This document shows positions 56,427 through 64,000 of a DNA stretch of 64,000 nucleotides, piece by piece. Positions within the stretch are counted from its first letter, which is position 1. Each line of letters opens with the position of its first letter. The notes beneath the pieces are model-generated. The model had not been told where the DNA came from and ran no database searches. It saw nothing but the letters and a program-made list of their open reading frames with translations. Where the stretch lies: contig NZ_CP009245.1 of the NCBI RefSeq assembly GCF_001941445.1, forward strand, positions 1,759,992 to 1,823,991, written 5' to 3'. The translations under genes and the position numbers were made by a program. Source of the DNA: Corynebacterium aquilae DSM 44791. GTDB lineage: Bacteria; Actinomycetota; Actinomycetes; Mycobacteriales; Mycobacteriaceae.

Positions 56427-57092
56427 ATGAGCTCCGCCGCGCTGAAAAGATTGCACTCCCGCCTAAAGCACCTGCCACGGTTCGGAGAGTCGACCAGGCG
56501 CAGGAAGTTGGTTCCGGTAATCACCCTGGTGGCTTTCATTATCGCGCTGTTCACCGTGCCGGCAGCAGGTTTACCGGGCGAACCTGGAAAACCACCTAGC
56601 CCTGGCCGGACGGTCGAGTCGGCAGCCCCCGCGGCGCAATCTCCCCGGCGCGCCCCGGGTGCTTCACGCCGGTTTGGCGGTTATGTTTCTCCGGTGTCGG
56701 GTACTACTGCTGTTCCGATGGTGTCTCGCCCTTTTGATAATCCCGAAAAGCCGTGGCTGCCGGGGCATCGTGGGGTGGATTTGGTGGCGGATGTTGGCCA
56801 GCCGGTGTTGGCGGCGCAGCAGGGGGTGGTGGCTTTTGCGGGGGTGGTGGTGGGTACGCCGACGGTGAGTATTGATCATCCAGATGGGTTGCGGACCACT
56901 TATCAGCCTGTGGAGGCGGTGGTGGTTAAGGGGCAGGTGGTGTCTGTGGGTGAGGTGATTGGCACGTTGGCTGCTCCGGTGGATCAGTGGCCGGGGTTGC
57001 AGTGGGGTGCGCGGCTTGATCGGGATACTTATGTTGATCCGATGCTGCTCCTTACTCCGCCGGTGATTCGTTTGAAGCCGGTTGTTTTGTGA
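56427..57092 (+). CDS. M23/LytM-family protein lacking a zinc ligand
   Basis: The predicted protein has 221 residues from the ATG at 56427; an upstream ATG at 56328 gives 254, and the start is uncertain. A basic N-terminus and a hydrophobic helix (about 29-48) form a signal or anchor, then a Pro/Ala linker and a LytM domain (about 85-200). The first zinc ligands H114 and D118 (GHRGVDL) are present, but the position of the last ligand, normally His in LHWGAR, is Gln192 (LQWGAR). Catalysis is therefore doubtful, and a regulatory role as in other degenerate LytM proteins is possible. It is convergent with xerC (13 bp). Confidence 0.82.
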   Translation: MSSAALKRLHSRLKHLPRFGESTRRRKLVPVITLVAFIIALFTVPAAGLPGEPGKPPSPGRTVESAAPAAQSPRRAPGASRRFGGYVSPVSGTTAVPMVSRPFDNPEKPWLPGHRGVDLVADVGQPVLAAQQGVVAFAGVVVGTPTVSIDHPDGLRTTYQPVEAVVVKGQVVSVGEVIGTLAAPVDQWPGLQWGARLDRDTYVDPMLLLTPPVIRLKPVVL

Positions 57093-57105
57093 GTTTTGGT
57101 GGGGG

Positions 57106-58071
57106 TTAGTTGTTTTCTTCGCGGGCCCGGGGGTGGGCTTGCATGAAGGCTTCGCGCAGTCTTTGGGTGGAGACGTGGGTGTAGATCTGGGTGGTGTTGA
57201 GGGATGCGTGGCCGAGGACTTCTTGCACTGTTGTGAGGTCGGCCCCGCCGTCGAGGAGGTGGGTGGCTGCGGTGTGGCGTAGCCCGTGGGGGGTAAGTCC
57301 TTGGGCGTCGATGTCGCGGGCGAGTTTTTCGACGATGCGGCGCACTTGGCGTTGGTCGATGCGTTTGCCGCGGACGCCGACGAATAGTGCTTTTTCCCCT
57401 GGTGTCGCGAGGTGTCCGCGCCCGTTGTGTAGCCAGTTTTCGACGGCTTGGGCTGCGGGGGTTCCGAAGGGCACGGTGCGCTGTTTGTTGCCTTTGCCGG
57501 TGACGGTGGCGCGGCAGGTGCGGGTGTCAATGTCGCCGATGTTGAGGCCGACGAGTTCTGCGACGCGCATTCCGGTGGCGTAGAGCAGTTCCATCATGGC
57601 TTGGTCGCGGAGTGCTTGTGCTGCGCGCTGGGGGGTGTGTGGTTCTGCGTGATTGCGGTGATCTTCGTCGTCGCGCGGGTGTTGTGGGGTGGGGTTGGCG
57701 GCGTCGATGAGTCCGGCGGCGGCTTGGTGGCCGAGGACGGTGGGGAGGGTTTTAGCTGGTTTGGGGGTGACCAGGCGGGCGGCTTCGTCGGCGGCGATGA
57801 TGTTGTGGCGGGCGGCCCAGGTGCTAAAGGAGCGCACACTTGCGACGCGGCGGGCGAGGGTGGCGCGGCTGAGGTTTTCTTGGACGCCTTGGGCGAGCCA
57901 GCTGCGAAGGGTGGTGAGGGTGAAGTCGGCGGGGTCGGTGATGTGGGTTGCTAGGTCGCGAAGGTCGCGGGTGTAGGCGTTGATGGTGTTGGGGGATCGC
58001 CCTTCGACGGTGTCGAGGTAGGTGGCAAACCGGTGAATTGCGTCGTGGAATGGGGTGTCGTTCCTGCCCAT
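57106..58071 (-). CDS. xerC: Tyrosine recombinase XerC
   Basis: The predicted protein has 321 residues from the ATG at 58071. It resolves chromosome dimers at dif with XerD. The N-terminal SAM-like DNA-binding domain (1-105) and the catalytic domain are complete: R169, K193, H262-R265 (HGLRH), H288 (LGHAS) and Tyr297 (IYTHV). A His/Glu/Asp-rich insert of about 25 residues (126-150) interrupts the usual linker region. No ribosome site is seen; TACACT lies 5 nt before the ATG, so the mRNA is probably leaderless. Position after dprA fits chromosomal XerC and not a phage integrase. Confidence 0.93.
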   Translation of the reverse strand: MGRNDTPFHDAIHRFATYLDTVEGRSPNTINAYTRDLRDLATHITDPADFTLTTLRSWLAQGVQENLSRATLARRVASVRSFSTWAARHNIIAADEAARLVTPKPAKTLPTVLGHQAAAGLIDAANPTPQHPRDDEDHRNHAEPHTPQRAAQALRDQAMMELLYATGMRVAELVGLNIGDIDTRTCRATVTGKGNKQRTVPFGTPAAQAVENWLHNGRGHLATPGEKALFVGVRGKRIDQRQVRRIVEKLARDIDAQGLTPHGLRHTAATHLLDGGADLTTVQEVLGHASLNTTQIYTHVSTQRLREAFMQAHPRAREENN

Positions 58072-58123
58072 GGTGTGCAGTGTACTTAAGGAGGGTGTAT
58101 GGGTGGTTGGGGTTATACACGGG

Positions 58124-58176
58124 AAACGGCGCATCATCTACTTTTCGCCTGAGCGTGTGTAGATGATGCGCCGTTT
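58124..58176 (+). terminator. Perfect 18-bp stem-loop upstream of xerC
   Basis: AAACGGCGCATCATCTAC (58124-58141) pairs perfectly with 58159-58176 around a 17-nt loop; CCGTTTTG follows on the plus strand and a weaker TTTCCC on the minus strand. It lies about 400 bp after dprA, and no plus-strand gene lies close before it. Confidence 0.7.
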
Positions 58177-58580
58177 TGACTCACCCAAATGCAAGAACCC
58201 GCTAGCGGTTTTTCTTTCGCGTTTTCCCTGTGGCTGTGATGGAAACCCAGGAAGGAAAGTTCATCACGAGCGTCGTTGGAAGGCAGCGCTTGCCACTGGG
58301 AGGTGGCGGAAGAAAATGTTGTCCGCTTGACGGTGTTGGAGGGTTCCAGCCCGAACCCCTCAACTCCGTACTTATTGAGGCTTGCCTGACCAACTTTAGT
58401 TTGAGACGCAAGCTTATGCAACCCTTATTTTTAATCCTCTATGAAGTTACCCCCGCAGCTTCCTCCCGTGGATAGTGTTTTTTCACCTTTACCGGCTGTT
58501 TTACTTTTCTCGGGGGCGTTTCTCCCCCGCTGCCGTCTACCCCCGGACAGCTTGTGGGCGACTTCCGGACACCTGTTCTT
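58177..58580. other. Noncoding region between xerC and dprA
   Basis: About 400 bp with no supported gene. A minus-strand frame (58134-58421) has no family features or ribosome site. A small GC hairpin (CGGGGG 58511-58516, CCCCCG 58524-58529) lies just after dprA. A small RNA ending at 58124-58176 is possible. Confidence 0.45.
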
Positions 58581-59585
58581 TTAGCGGTGTTGCCATAGTG
58601 GGAGTTGCTTTGCCTGGGACGCTGCGTGTTGTGTTAATGCCTTGATGACTTCTGCCCCACTGGATACTAAGCGGGCGCGTCTGCGGGCGATCAGGTGGTG
58701 GCAGCCGGCACTGGTGCTGGAGTCGGCGGGTCCGGGGACGGCAAACAGTGGCACGTTGAAGGCGCGCGCCCAGGAGGCGGTGTTGAGCGAGCCGGAACGC
58801 CAGGACGCTTCGACCACGATGACCGCAGACGCTAGGGCTGCGATGAGGCGATTGCGGGTGAGGAAGCGATGCCGGGCGGGTCGCACCTGGGGCGCGTACT
58901 CGCTGAGCATCATCCCTCCTCCCTTTTCGATGGCGTGACGTAGTTCGTGGACTGTGCGTGTGGTGTGGGTGCTCAGCCCGCTGGCCGCAACGGCAATTGT
59001 CGGCGCACCGCGCTCAAGTGCGGTGCGGTGGGCGACGGTATCGATCCCGACGGCGCCTCCCGAAATGATCACATAACCTGCGTCAGCGATGTCCGCGACG
59101 ATTTTCTCGGTCATCTTTTTCCCGTAGGGGCTCATCGTGCGCGTGCCAACGATTGCGATCGCTGGTTGGGCGAGGAGGTGGCTGCGGCTGGGGCTGATCC
59201 ACAGGCCGAGGGGGTGATGGGTCTGGTGGGGTCCGGTGCCGGTGGCGATGGCCCGGTCGAGGTGGTGGGGCCATGCCGGATCCGTGGGCACCAGCAGCTC
59301 AATATTGTCTTCCCGCGCCCCCTGGAGCACCTGGGCGGCGTCCGGGTGCTTCATGCGGGTTTGTGCTCGGTGCAGCAGCACCTGCCCCACCCACCGATCG
59401 CCCTGGGCGATGGCCGTTGCGATCTCGACCACGCTATGGCCTTGATGCATCAGGGCGGTGAGTTCGGGGTGGTAGTCCGGCAGGAGTGACTGCACAAAGG
59501 CCACCGCATGCCGATGCCTCTCCGCACTGGGAGCAACCGCGCGGCTGCCGGGGTGGCCGGACAGCGTGGGGCTCATGCCGCCCAC
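58581..59585 (-). CDS. dprA: DNA-processing protein DprA
   Basis: The predicted protein has 334 residues (331 from the ATG at 59576). DprA binds single-stranded DNA and loads RecA during uptake. The Rossmann-like core has VGTRTMSPYG, the SGGAVGIDTVAHRTAL segment, MLSEYAPQ, RFLTRNRLIAALA and VVEASWRSGSLNTA, all typical. It overlaps the end of the YraN gene by 13 bp. The comM gene normally found between the two is absent. Confidence 0.93.
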   Translation of the reverse strand: MGGMSPTLSGHPGSRAVAPSAERHRHAVAFVQSLLPDYHPELTALMHQGHSVVEIATAIAQGDRWVGQVLLHRAQTRMKHPDAAQVLQGAREDNIELLVPTDPAWPHHLDRAIATGTGPHQTHHPLGLWISPSRSHLLAQPAIAIVGTRTMSPYGKKMTEKIVADIADAGYVIISGGAVGIDTVAHRTALERGAPTIAVAASGLSTHTTRTVHELRHAIEKGGGMMLSEYAPQVRPARHRFLTRNRLIAALASAVIVVEASWRSGSLNTASWARAFNVPLFAVPGPADSSTSAGCHHLIARRRARLVSSGAEVIKALTQHAASQAKQLPLWQHR

Positions 59586-60226
59586 CGGCTGTTGTTCCGA
59601 ACTCTCGCGCGGCGGGTTGTGCTGCGCTGTGGACGGGTTCCACTGTCGAGTGGGACGAGGGCTTTGATGGTCGGCTGGGTTGCACCGGTGGGGCTTGGTG
59701 TCGGGCGCGGTGCAGCCACCTGCGGCAGCGGTACCGCGCAGGGTTCGACGATGACGTGGGCGGTGGTTCCTAAGACATAGATGTGGGCGGCGTCGATGCG
59801 CACCTGACAGGGGCGCGTGTGGTCGGAAGAGTCGCGATGGACGTGCCGGGCAGCCTGGGCGATTGCGATGAGGCGTTGTTTTTTGGCCGCACTGGTGTAG
59901 GGCTGGCGACCGAAGCTGATCCCGCGACGCACGCTGACATCAACGACAACCAGAGTGTCGGTTGCCGCATGGGTTCCCTGGTGCAGGCGCACAATGAGGT
60001 CGGCTTTGGCGCCGTGAATGCGTGGTTGGGTCTCCACGATGGTGCCGCCACGCTGGATATAAAACTGGGCCGCCAAATGCCGGCCGAGGGCGATCAACTC
60101 GCCGCCGTGGTCGGCTGTGGGGATTTGTTCGTAGCGGTCGCGCCATGCGGTGTGTTGGGTGCGGGTGGGGCCCTTAGGGGGCGGGTTGTCGCGACAAGGT
60201 TGCGGGGTGTTGTGCTGCCGGGTCAT
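59573..60226 (-). CDS. YraN/UPF0102-like protein with degenerate nuclease motif
   Basis: The predicted protein has 217 residues, compared with about 120 in the usual family. Residues about 44-165 follow the YraN fold (ELIALGRHLAAQFYI, then FGRQPYTSAAKKQRLIAIAQAA). The PD-(D/E)xK-type motif is altered: the family's E-x-D-L-I-A reads AKADLIV, and V-E-V-K reads VDVS. An extra N-terminal 40 and a Pro/Arg/Thr-rich C-terminal 45 residues are unmatched, the latter reaching into dprA. Family membership rests on these core motifs and on position between DUF2469 and dprA. Nuclease activity is unlikely as read. Confidence 0.72.
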   Translation of the reverse strand: MTRQHNTPQPCRDNPPPKGPTRTQHTAWRDRYEQIPTADHGGELIALGRHLAAQFYIQRGGTIVETQPRIHGAKADLIVRLHQGTHAATDTLVVVDVSVRRGISFGRQPYTSAAKKQRLIAIAQAARHVHRDSSDHTRPCQVRIDAAHIYVLGTTAHVIVEPCAVPLPQVAAPRPTPSPTGATQPTIKALVPLDSGTRPQRSTTRRARVRNNSRWAA

Positions 60227-60610
60227 GGCGATTTGGGTCTTTCTATGCGCAGGTTGTCGCCAGCGCGCGTGCGCTGCCGGAGGGTACTAGTGCAGTTCGG
60301 CCCGTGTGGGGCGTTAGTGCCTCCAAGTGTGTAGGCCTAAAAACAACCTGCGGGTTGTCAGACCGGCAGGGGTGTGGATGTCCAGATGGCGTAGCGCCGT
60401 GTCTTTGACACTGTCCACAGCTGCCTGTTTTCGGGGTTGTGTGTTTTTGCCCCGGGATATGCCTGTGGTGCGGGATTGTGGAACGCGGGGGTGTGCCGGT
60501 AGTGCGGACCGGGGTGGGATCAACAGCAAAACCGCCCGCGCGTTGATTGCGCGGGCGGTTGTCGGCTGATGCCGGCCACTTGTGTGTTTGGGTGGCTGGG
60601 CGTGATGGGG
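60227..60610. other. Noncoding region between YraN and DUF2469 genes
   Basis: These 384 bp include the terminator at 60530-60560. The remainder probably contains the promoter for yraN-dprA. No gene is supported. Confidence 0.5.
60530..60560 (-). terminator. Terminator of the rnhB-DUF2469 unit
   Basis: A perfect 12-bp GC-rich stem, AACCGCCCGCGC (60530-60541) with GCGCGGGCGGTT (60549-60560), a 7-nt loop and GGTTTTG on the minus strand. Confidence 0.88.
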
Positions 60611-60916
60611 TTATTGCGGGAAGGTGATTTCCGGCTTGTCGAGTTCTTCGATGTTGACGTCTTTGTAGGTGATGACGCGGACGTAGCGGACGAATCGGGC
60701 GGAGCGGTACATGTCCCACACCCAGGCGTCTGACATGCGCAACTCGTAGTAGACCTCGTTGCCTGCGGTGCGGGGGATCAGCTCGACCGCATTGGCGAGA
60801 TAGAAACGTCGTTCGGTTTCGACGACGTAGGAGAATTGGCTGACGACGTCGCGGTATTCGCGGTATAGCGACAGTTCGACGTCTGCCTCGTAGTTTTCCA
60901 ACTCCTCAGCGCTCAT
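60611..60916 (-). CDS. DUF2469 family protein
   Basis: The predicted protein has 101 residues from the ATG at 60916 (MSAEELENYE), the exact size of its actinobacterial family; the longer frame to 61132 overlaps rnhB. It is acidic, with an EYRDVVSQFSYVVETERRFYLAN core. Function is unknown. It follows rnhB after 37 bp, and the pair is conserved in Mycobacterium (Rv2901c, Rv2902c). Confidence 0.92.
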   Translation of the reverse strand: MSAEELENYEADVELSLYREYRDVVSQFSYVVETERRFYLANAVELIPRTAGNEVYYELRMSDAWVWDMYRSARFVRYVRVITYKDVNIEELDKPEITFPQ

Positions 60917-60953
60917 TGTGCTCCGGCTTCTGATCGATGTGTGGGTGGCCCCG

Positions 60954-61619
60954 TCAAGCGGTGGCCGGTGGGGTGTGCAGCTGGGCTTCACGCCAGTGGG
61001 CGTGGGCTGCTGCAATGTTGGCATAACTATAACGGTGAATGGGGCTTGCGCCGTGGCGGCGCACCGCAGCAACATGCTTGGCGGTGCCGTAGCCTTTGTG
61101 CCCGGCGAATCCATAGTGGGGATAGAGGGCATCCATGTCCATCATGAGGGTGTCGCGGCTATGCTTGGCGAGCACGCTGGCGGCGGCGATACAGCGGCTG
61201 GTGGCGTCGCCACCGATGATGGGCAGATGTGGCTGCCTCAACCCCGGCACTTTCATCGCGTCGGTGAGCACGTATCCGGGGGTGTGGGTCAGTGCTGCGA
61301 TGGCGCGTCGCATGCCACCGATGTTGGCGGCTTGGAGTCCCCACCGGTCGATGGTGGCCGCGGGGATGACGATGATGGAGTAGCTCAGCGCGTGCTGTTG
61401 GATCAGGGGGAACAGCCGTGCGCGGTGGGCGGCGGTGAGCTTTTTAGAGTCGGTGAGCGTGTCCAGTGCGGGGATCACTCGGGTGGGCAGGATGCAGGCC
61501 GCAATCGTGATTGGGCCCGCGCAGGCACCGCGGCCAGCTTCGTCGACCCCAGCAACAGGACCCAGCCCTGCCTTGTCGGCATAGACTTCAAGCGTTCTGA
61601 GCTGTTTCAGTGTGCGCAT
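60954..61619 (-). CDS. rnhB: Ribonuclease HII
   Basis: The predicted protein has 221 residues. It cuts RNA in RNA-DNA hybrids and removes single ribonucleotides from DNA. Marks are VAGVDEAGRGACAGP with the catalytic Asp-Glu, ILPTRVIPALDTLTDSKKLTA with the DSKKL motif and the second Asp in LMMDMDALYP near a DTLM segment, then GHKGYGTAKH. It is the first gene of a two-gene unit with DUF2469. Confidence 0.95.
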   Translation of the reverse strand: MRTLKQLRTLEVYADKAGLGPVAGVDEAGRGACAGPITIAACILPTRVIPALDTLTDSKKLTAAHRARLFPLIQQHALSYSIIVIPAATIDRWGLQAANIGGMRRAIAALTHTPGYVLTDAMKVPGLRQPHLPIIGGDATSRCIAAASVLAKHSRDTLMMDMDALYPHYGFAGHKGYGTAKHVAAVRRHGASPIHRYSYANIAAAHAHWREAQLHTPPATA

Positions 61620-61680
61620 GGGCGATCACCTTTGCACCTTGTCTCGCGGTGGGTATGTCCCCGAGGGGAAAAGAAACATC

Positions 61681-61710
61681 GAAAGCCTCCGCCGGGGTGG
61701 GGAGGCTTTC
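61681..61710 (-). terminator. Stem-loop downstream of lepB
   Basis: A perfect 10-bp stem, GAAAGCCTCC (61681-61690) with GGAGGCTTTC (61701-61710), followed on the minus strand by GATGTTTCTTTT. Confidence 0.8.
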
Positions 61711-61734
61711 GTGGTCGCTGGAGGACATTGTTAT

Positions 61735-61774
61735 GGGCTCTGTGTTACGGGCTCTGTGTTACGGGCTCTGTGTC
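61735..61774. repeat. 14-bp tandem repeat just after lepB
   Basis: GGGCTCTGTGTTAC occurs at 61735-61748 and 61749-61762, with a partial third copy from 61763. The array lies 8 bp after the lepB stop and before its terminator, so it would be in the mRNA tail. Confidence 0.85.
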
Positions 61775-61781
61775 GTACTGC

Positions 61782-62573
61782 TTAGGACTGTGCGTAGAGA
61801 TCGCGTGACTTCACTAGTCCCATGCGGCTGGGCGGCAGCACGATGGCCTGGACTTTGCCGATGACGTAGTCGTCGGGAATGGTTCCCTGGAACTGATCTC
61901 CCATGTGGTAGCGGGAGTCAGCGGAGTTGGTGCGGTTGTCACCCATGACGAAGATGTTGCCCTGCGGCACGGTGAGCGGGCCGAAGTATTCTCCACCGCA
62001 GGCTTCGGATCCGGTGCGGGGATCCACGGGGTAGGCGGGCGGGTTGAGGATAAAGGAGGAATTGATAACTTTCCCATCCACGGTGACTCCCTTGTCACCT
62101 TCGAGGCATTGCACGGTCTGTCCCCCGGTGGCGATGACGCGTTTGACCAGATCGTTTTCGTCGGGGGCGACGAATCCGAGGAAGGCTCCGGCGTTTTGGA
62201 TACCGCGGATTACCGGATTGGCGCTGCGCTGGGAGACATAGCGCTCATTCCAGGAGTCAGGCCCTTTGAACACCACCACATCACCGGGTTTCGGATCGGA
62301 GAAATCGTAGGTGATCTTGTCGACGAAGATTCGGTCGCCGGTGCATCCGCTGCAGCCGTGCAGGGTGGGCTCCATGGACTGGGAGGGGATGACATAGATC
62401 CTGCCCACGAAGGTCTGCATGACGAACACCAGGACCAGCGTCATGCCGATGATGATGGGGATTTCTATGTACCAAGGGCGCTGCTGGTTGTCTTTGCCCT
62501 TCTTTTGTGCTTTGCCACGCGGTGCGGCTTGGGGAGTCTGCGCGGCAGGCTGCGAATCAAAGTTGGAAGTCAC
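61782..62573 (-). CDS. lepB: Signal peptidase I
   Basis: The predicted protein has 263 residues from the GTG at 62573. It removes signal peptides of secreted proteins at the outer face of the membrane. One helix (about 35-56) anchors it; the catalytic pair is Ser66 (PSQSMEPT) and Lys144 (LVKRVIA), with GDNRTNSADSRY near the end. A Gln/Lys-rich cytoplasmic tail precedes the helix. No clear ribosome site is seen; TAAAGT lies about 9 nt before the start. rplS, normally next upstream in actinobacteria, is absent here. Confidence 0.95.
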   Translation of the reverse strand: MTSNFDSQPAAQTPQAAPRGKAQKKGKDNQQRPWYIEIPIIIGMTLVLVFVMQTFVGRIYVIPSQSMEPTLHGCSGCTGDRIFVDKITYDFSDPKPGDVVVFKGPDSWNERYVSQRSANPVIRGIQNAGAFLGFVAPDENDLVKRVIATGGQTVQCLEGDKGVTVDGKVINSSFILNPPAYPVDPRTGSEACGGEYFGPLTVPQGNIFVMGDNRTNSADSRYHMGDQFQGTIPDDYVIGKVQAIVLPPSRMGLVKSRDLYAQS

Positions 62574-63146
62574 GTGCGCAAACTTTACCAGCGCTGTGGC
62601 TAGTCCTTTCGCCAACCTTACGTAGATATTGATGGAAAATTGCTGCGATATGACTGTGGGGATGCGGTGCCTTTGGCTGGTGGGAGCTTGCTTCCAGCGC
62701 ACCAATAGCGAGCAACACACCCGAACGGTGGAATTGCATGGCGGTCATTTCAGCGGCCCAAATCCGGGATCTTCTATGAAAAATGCTGCGAAAAAGCCAG
62801 CAAAAACAGTGGGATATGCCTCTAGTTTCAACGGCCTAGACAATATATCTATCACCAACGACAGCCTTGCCCTATAACAGGCCAGCGCTCGCCGAGGCCC
62901 AAAAAGGGCCGGGGACGTGCACCAGGGACGAAAAAGCAGGTACGACCTTTAAGTCAAAAACAAAGGTAAGCCTACTTTTAACTGCGGTGTTTGTGGATGC
63001 TGTGCTCGCTTCGACAGTTTTTTAAGTCACCTGTCGACCGGTATATTTTGTGAGCAGACGCACAGTCTTACAGTCTCGTCGGTAGACGCCCCACTGTCAC
63101 CCCACCGTGGGCCCTGCCGCCGACCCGACCAAGTAAAGAACCAGCC
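62574..63146. other. Divergent noncoding region of lepB and the oligopeptide permease
   Basis: These 573 bp contain no supported gene; a plus-strand frame at 62629-62877 has no ribosome site or family features. CGACAG/CTGTCG (about 63013-63037) could form a small hairpin ahead of the permease. No rplS remnant was seen. Confidence 0.5.
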
Positions 63147-64000
63147 ATGATCAAGTATCTGCTCAAGAAGACGGCGAGCTGGATCGGCATGATTTTCATC
63201 GCCGTGAACATCACGTACTTCCTGGCCAACTCGTTCCTTGACCCTCGCTCCAATTACGCGGAGCGCCGGCCACCCGTACCGGAAGAACGAGTCGACGCCA
63301 TCCTGACTCCCCTGAACCTCAACAACAAGGAGCCCCTGCTCGAACGCTGGTGGACCTGGTTGACCAATATTTTGTTGCACTGGGACTGGGGCCAGTCCCC
63401 CGTCGGCGACAGCGTCAATGAACAGATTTCCTACCGCGTGTGGGTTTCTGCCGAGCTGATGCTGCTGGCCACCATTTTGTCTGTGGTCATTGGTGTTTCC
63501 GTCGGCGTGTACACCGCATCCCGCCAGTACAAAGCCGGCGACCGCGTGTGGCAGTTCATCTCGATTATCACGATGAACATCCACATTGTCGTCGCCAGCC
63601 TGCTGGTGGTGTGGGCGGCCATCAAGATCAATAAGTCCGCCCACAAGACGGTCTTTTACGTCACCGGCAGCTCGTCGGTCGGCGTCCACGGCTTTTTCAA
63701 CACGCTGGTCGACACCGCCCAGCACTTGATCCTGCCGACCGTCTCGCTGCTGATCATCTCTTACGCGAGCTACCACTTCCTGCAGCGTTCGATCCTGCTG
63801 GACAACATCGACGCCGATTTCGTCCGCACGGCCCGCGCCAAGGGCCTGACCCGCGCGCAGGCGGTGCGCCGCCACGCTTTGCGCACCTCCATCATCCCCG
63901 TGGCCACCACCGTCGCGTTCTCCATCCCCGGCATCTTCACCGGTGCCGTCATGACGGAGACCATCTTCGGCTGGCAGGGCATGGGCCAGTACTTCATTCA
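63147..64000 (+). CDS. Oligopeptide ABC transporter permease (OppB type), partial
   Basis: The frame is open from the ATG at 63147 to the window end, 284 codons, with the 3' end missing. The N-terminus (MIKYLLKKTASWIGMIFIAV) is the first helix of the OppB/DppB class, followed by a long periplasmic segment with WWTWLTNILLHWDWGQS. A helix bundle, the EAA loop DFVRTARAKGLTRAQAV, and GAVMTETIFGWQGMGQYF follow. It probably starts an opp operon with further genes beyond the window. It is unrelated in sequence detail to siaF, though of the same family. Confidence 0.9.
   Translation, partial: MIKYLLKKTASWIGMIFIAVNITYFLANSFLDPRSNYAERRPPVPEERVDAILTPLNLNNKEPLLERWWTWLTNILLHWDWGQSPVGDSVNEQISYRVWVSAELMLLATILSVVIGVSVGVYTASRQYKAGDRVWQFISIITMNIHIVVASLLVVWAAIKINKSAHKTVFYVTGSSSVGVHGFFNTLVDTAQHLILPTVSLLIISYASYHFLQRSILLDNIDADFVRTARAKGLTRAQAVRRHALRTSIIPVATTVAFSIPGIFTGAVMTETIFGWQGMGQYFI

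Noticed and set aside
60611..61132. Longer DUF2469 start at 61132
   Set aside because: The extension overlaps rnhB and is unlike the 101-residue family that starts MSAEELENYE.
62629..62877. 82-codon plus-strand frame between lepB and the opp permease
   Set aside because: No ribosome site, no similarity I recognise, and codon use unlike the neighbours.

Overview
The window is a chromosomal segment of a Corynebacterium-like actinobacterium. The reasons are the high-GC codon use, mycothione reductase, the malate:quinone oxidoreductase, the DUF2469 and DUF2631 proteins, and a gene order (proS, cob genes, chelatase, mqo, mtr, map, penicillin-binding lipoprotein, ispG, site-2 protease, dxr, rlmN, cdsA, frr, pyrH, tsf, rpsB, M23, xerC, dprA, yraN, DUF2469, rnhB, lepB) that I recall as shared by Corynebacterium and Mycobacterium. 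I do not name a species. No rRNA, tRNA, CRISPR array, insertion sequence or prophage was recognised.

Positions 1-19.6 kb hold a complete-looking sialic acid (N-acetylneuraminate) utilisation island: nagB, nanE, nanK, nanA, a four-gene ABC importer (siaEFGI type, one gene a permease-ATPase fusion), the GntR/FadR regulator nanR, a DUF4862 gene, an MFS carrier very like enterobacterial NanT, and two tandem sialidases. One sialidase carries a Tat signal and the other has no visible signal peptide. Matching inverted repeats built on ACATCAGA/TCTGATGT lie at the promoters of nanE-nagB, nanA-nanK, siaE/nanR and the sialidase operon, which outlines a probable single NanR regulon. Together the genes would release sialic acid from glycans, import it by two routes and convert it to fructose-6-phosphate; nagA, which is needed for that last conversion, is not in the window.

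Positions 20-42 kb hold proS, yaaA, an MFS exporter, an HrtBA-like ABC transporter, and late cobalamin genes (cobA, cobB, cobO, a ChlI-like ATPase and a VWA subunit overlapping in different frames, and cobQ). Interspersed are dedA, mqo, an alpha/beta hydrolase, mtr, a second MFS gene and a HAD phosphatase.

Positions 42-62.6 kb are the conserved housekeeping block: translation, isoprenoid, phospholipid, peptidoglycan and protein-export genes. Three things depart from what I expect here: comM is missing between yraN and dprA, the YraN nuclease motif is degenerate, and the M23 protein lacks a zinc ligand. The last kilobase starts an oligopeptide ABC permease that runs off the end.

Most operons end in strong stem-loops, which are listed. 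All functional calls come from reading the translated sequence; no database search was run.
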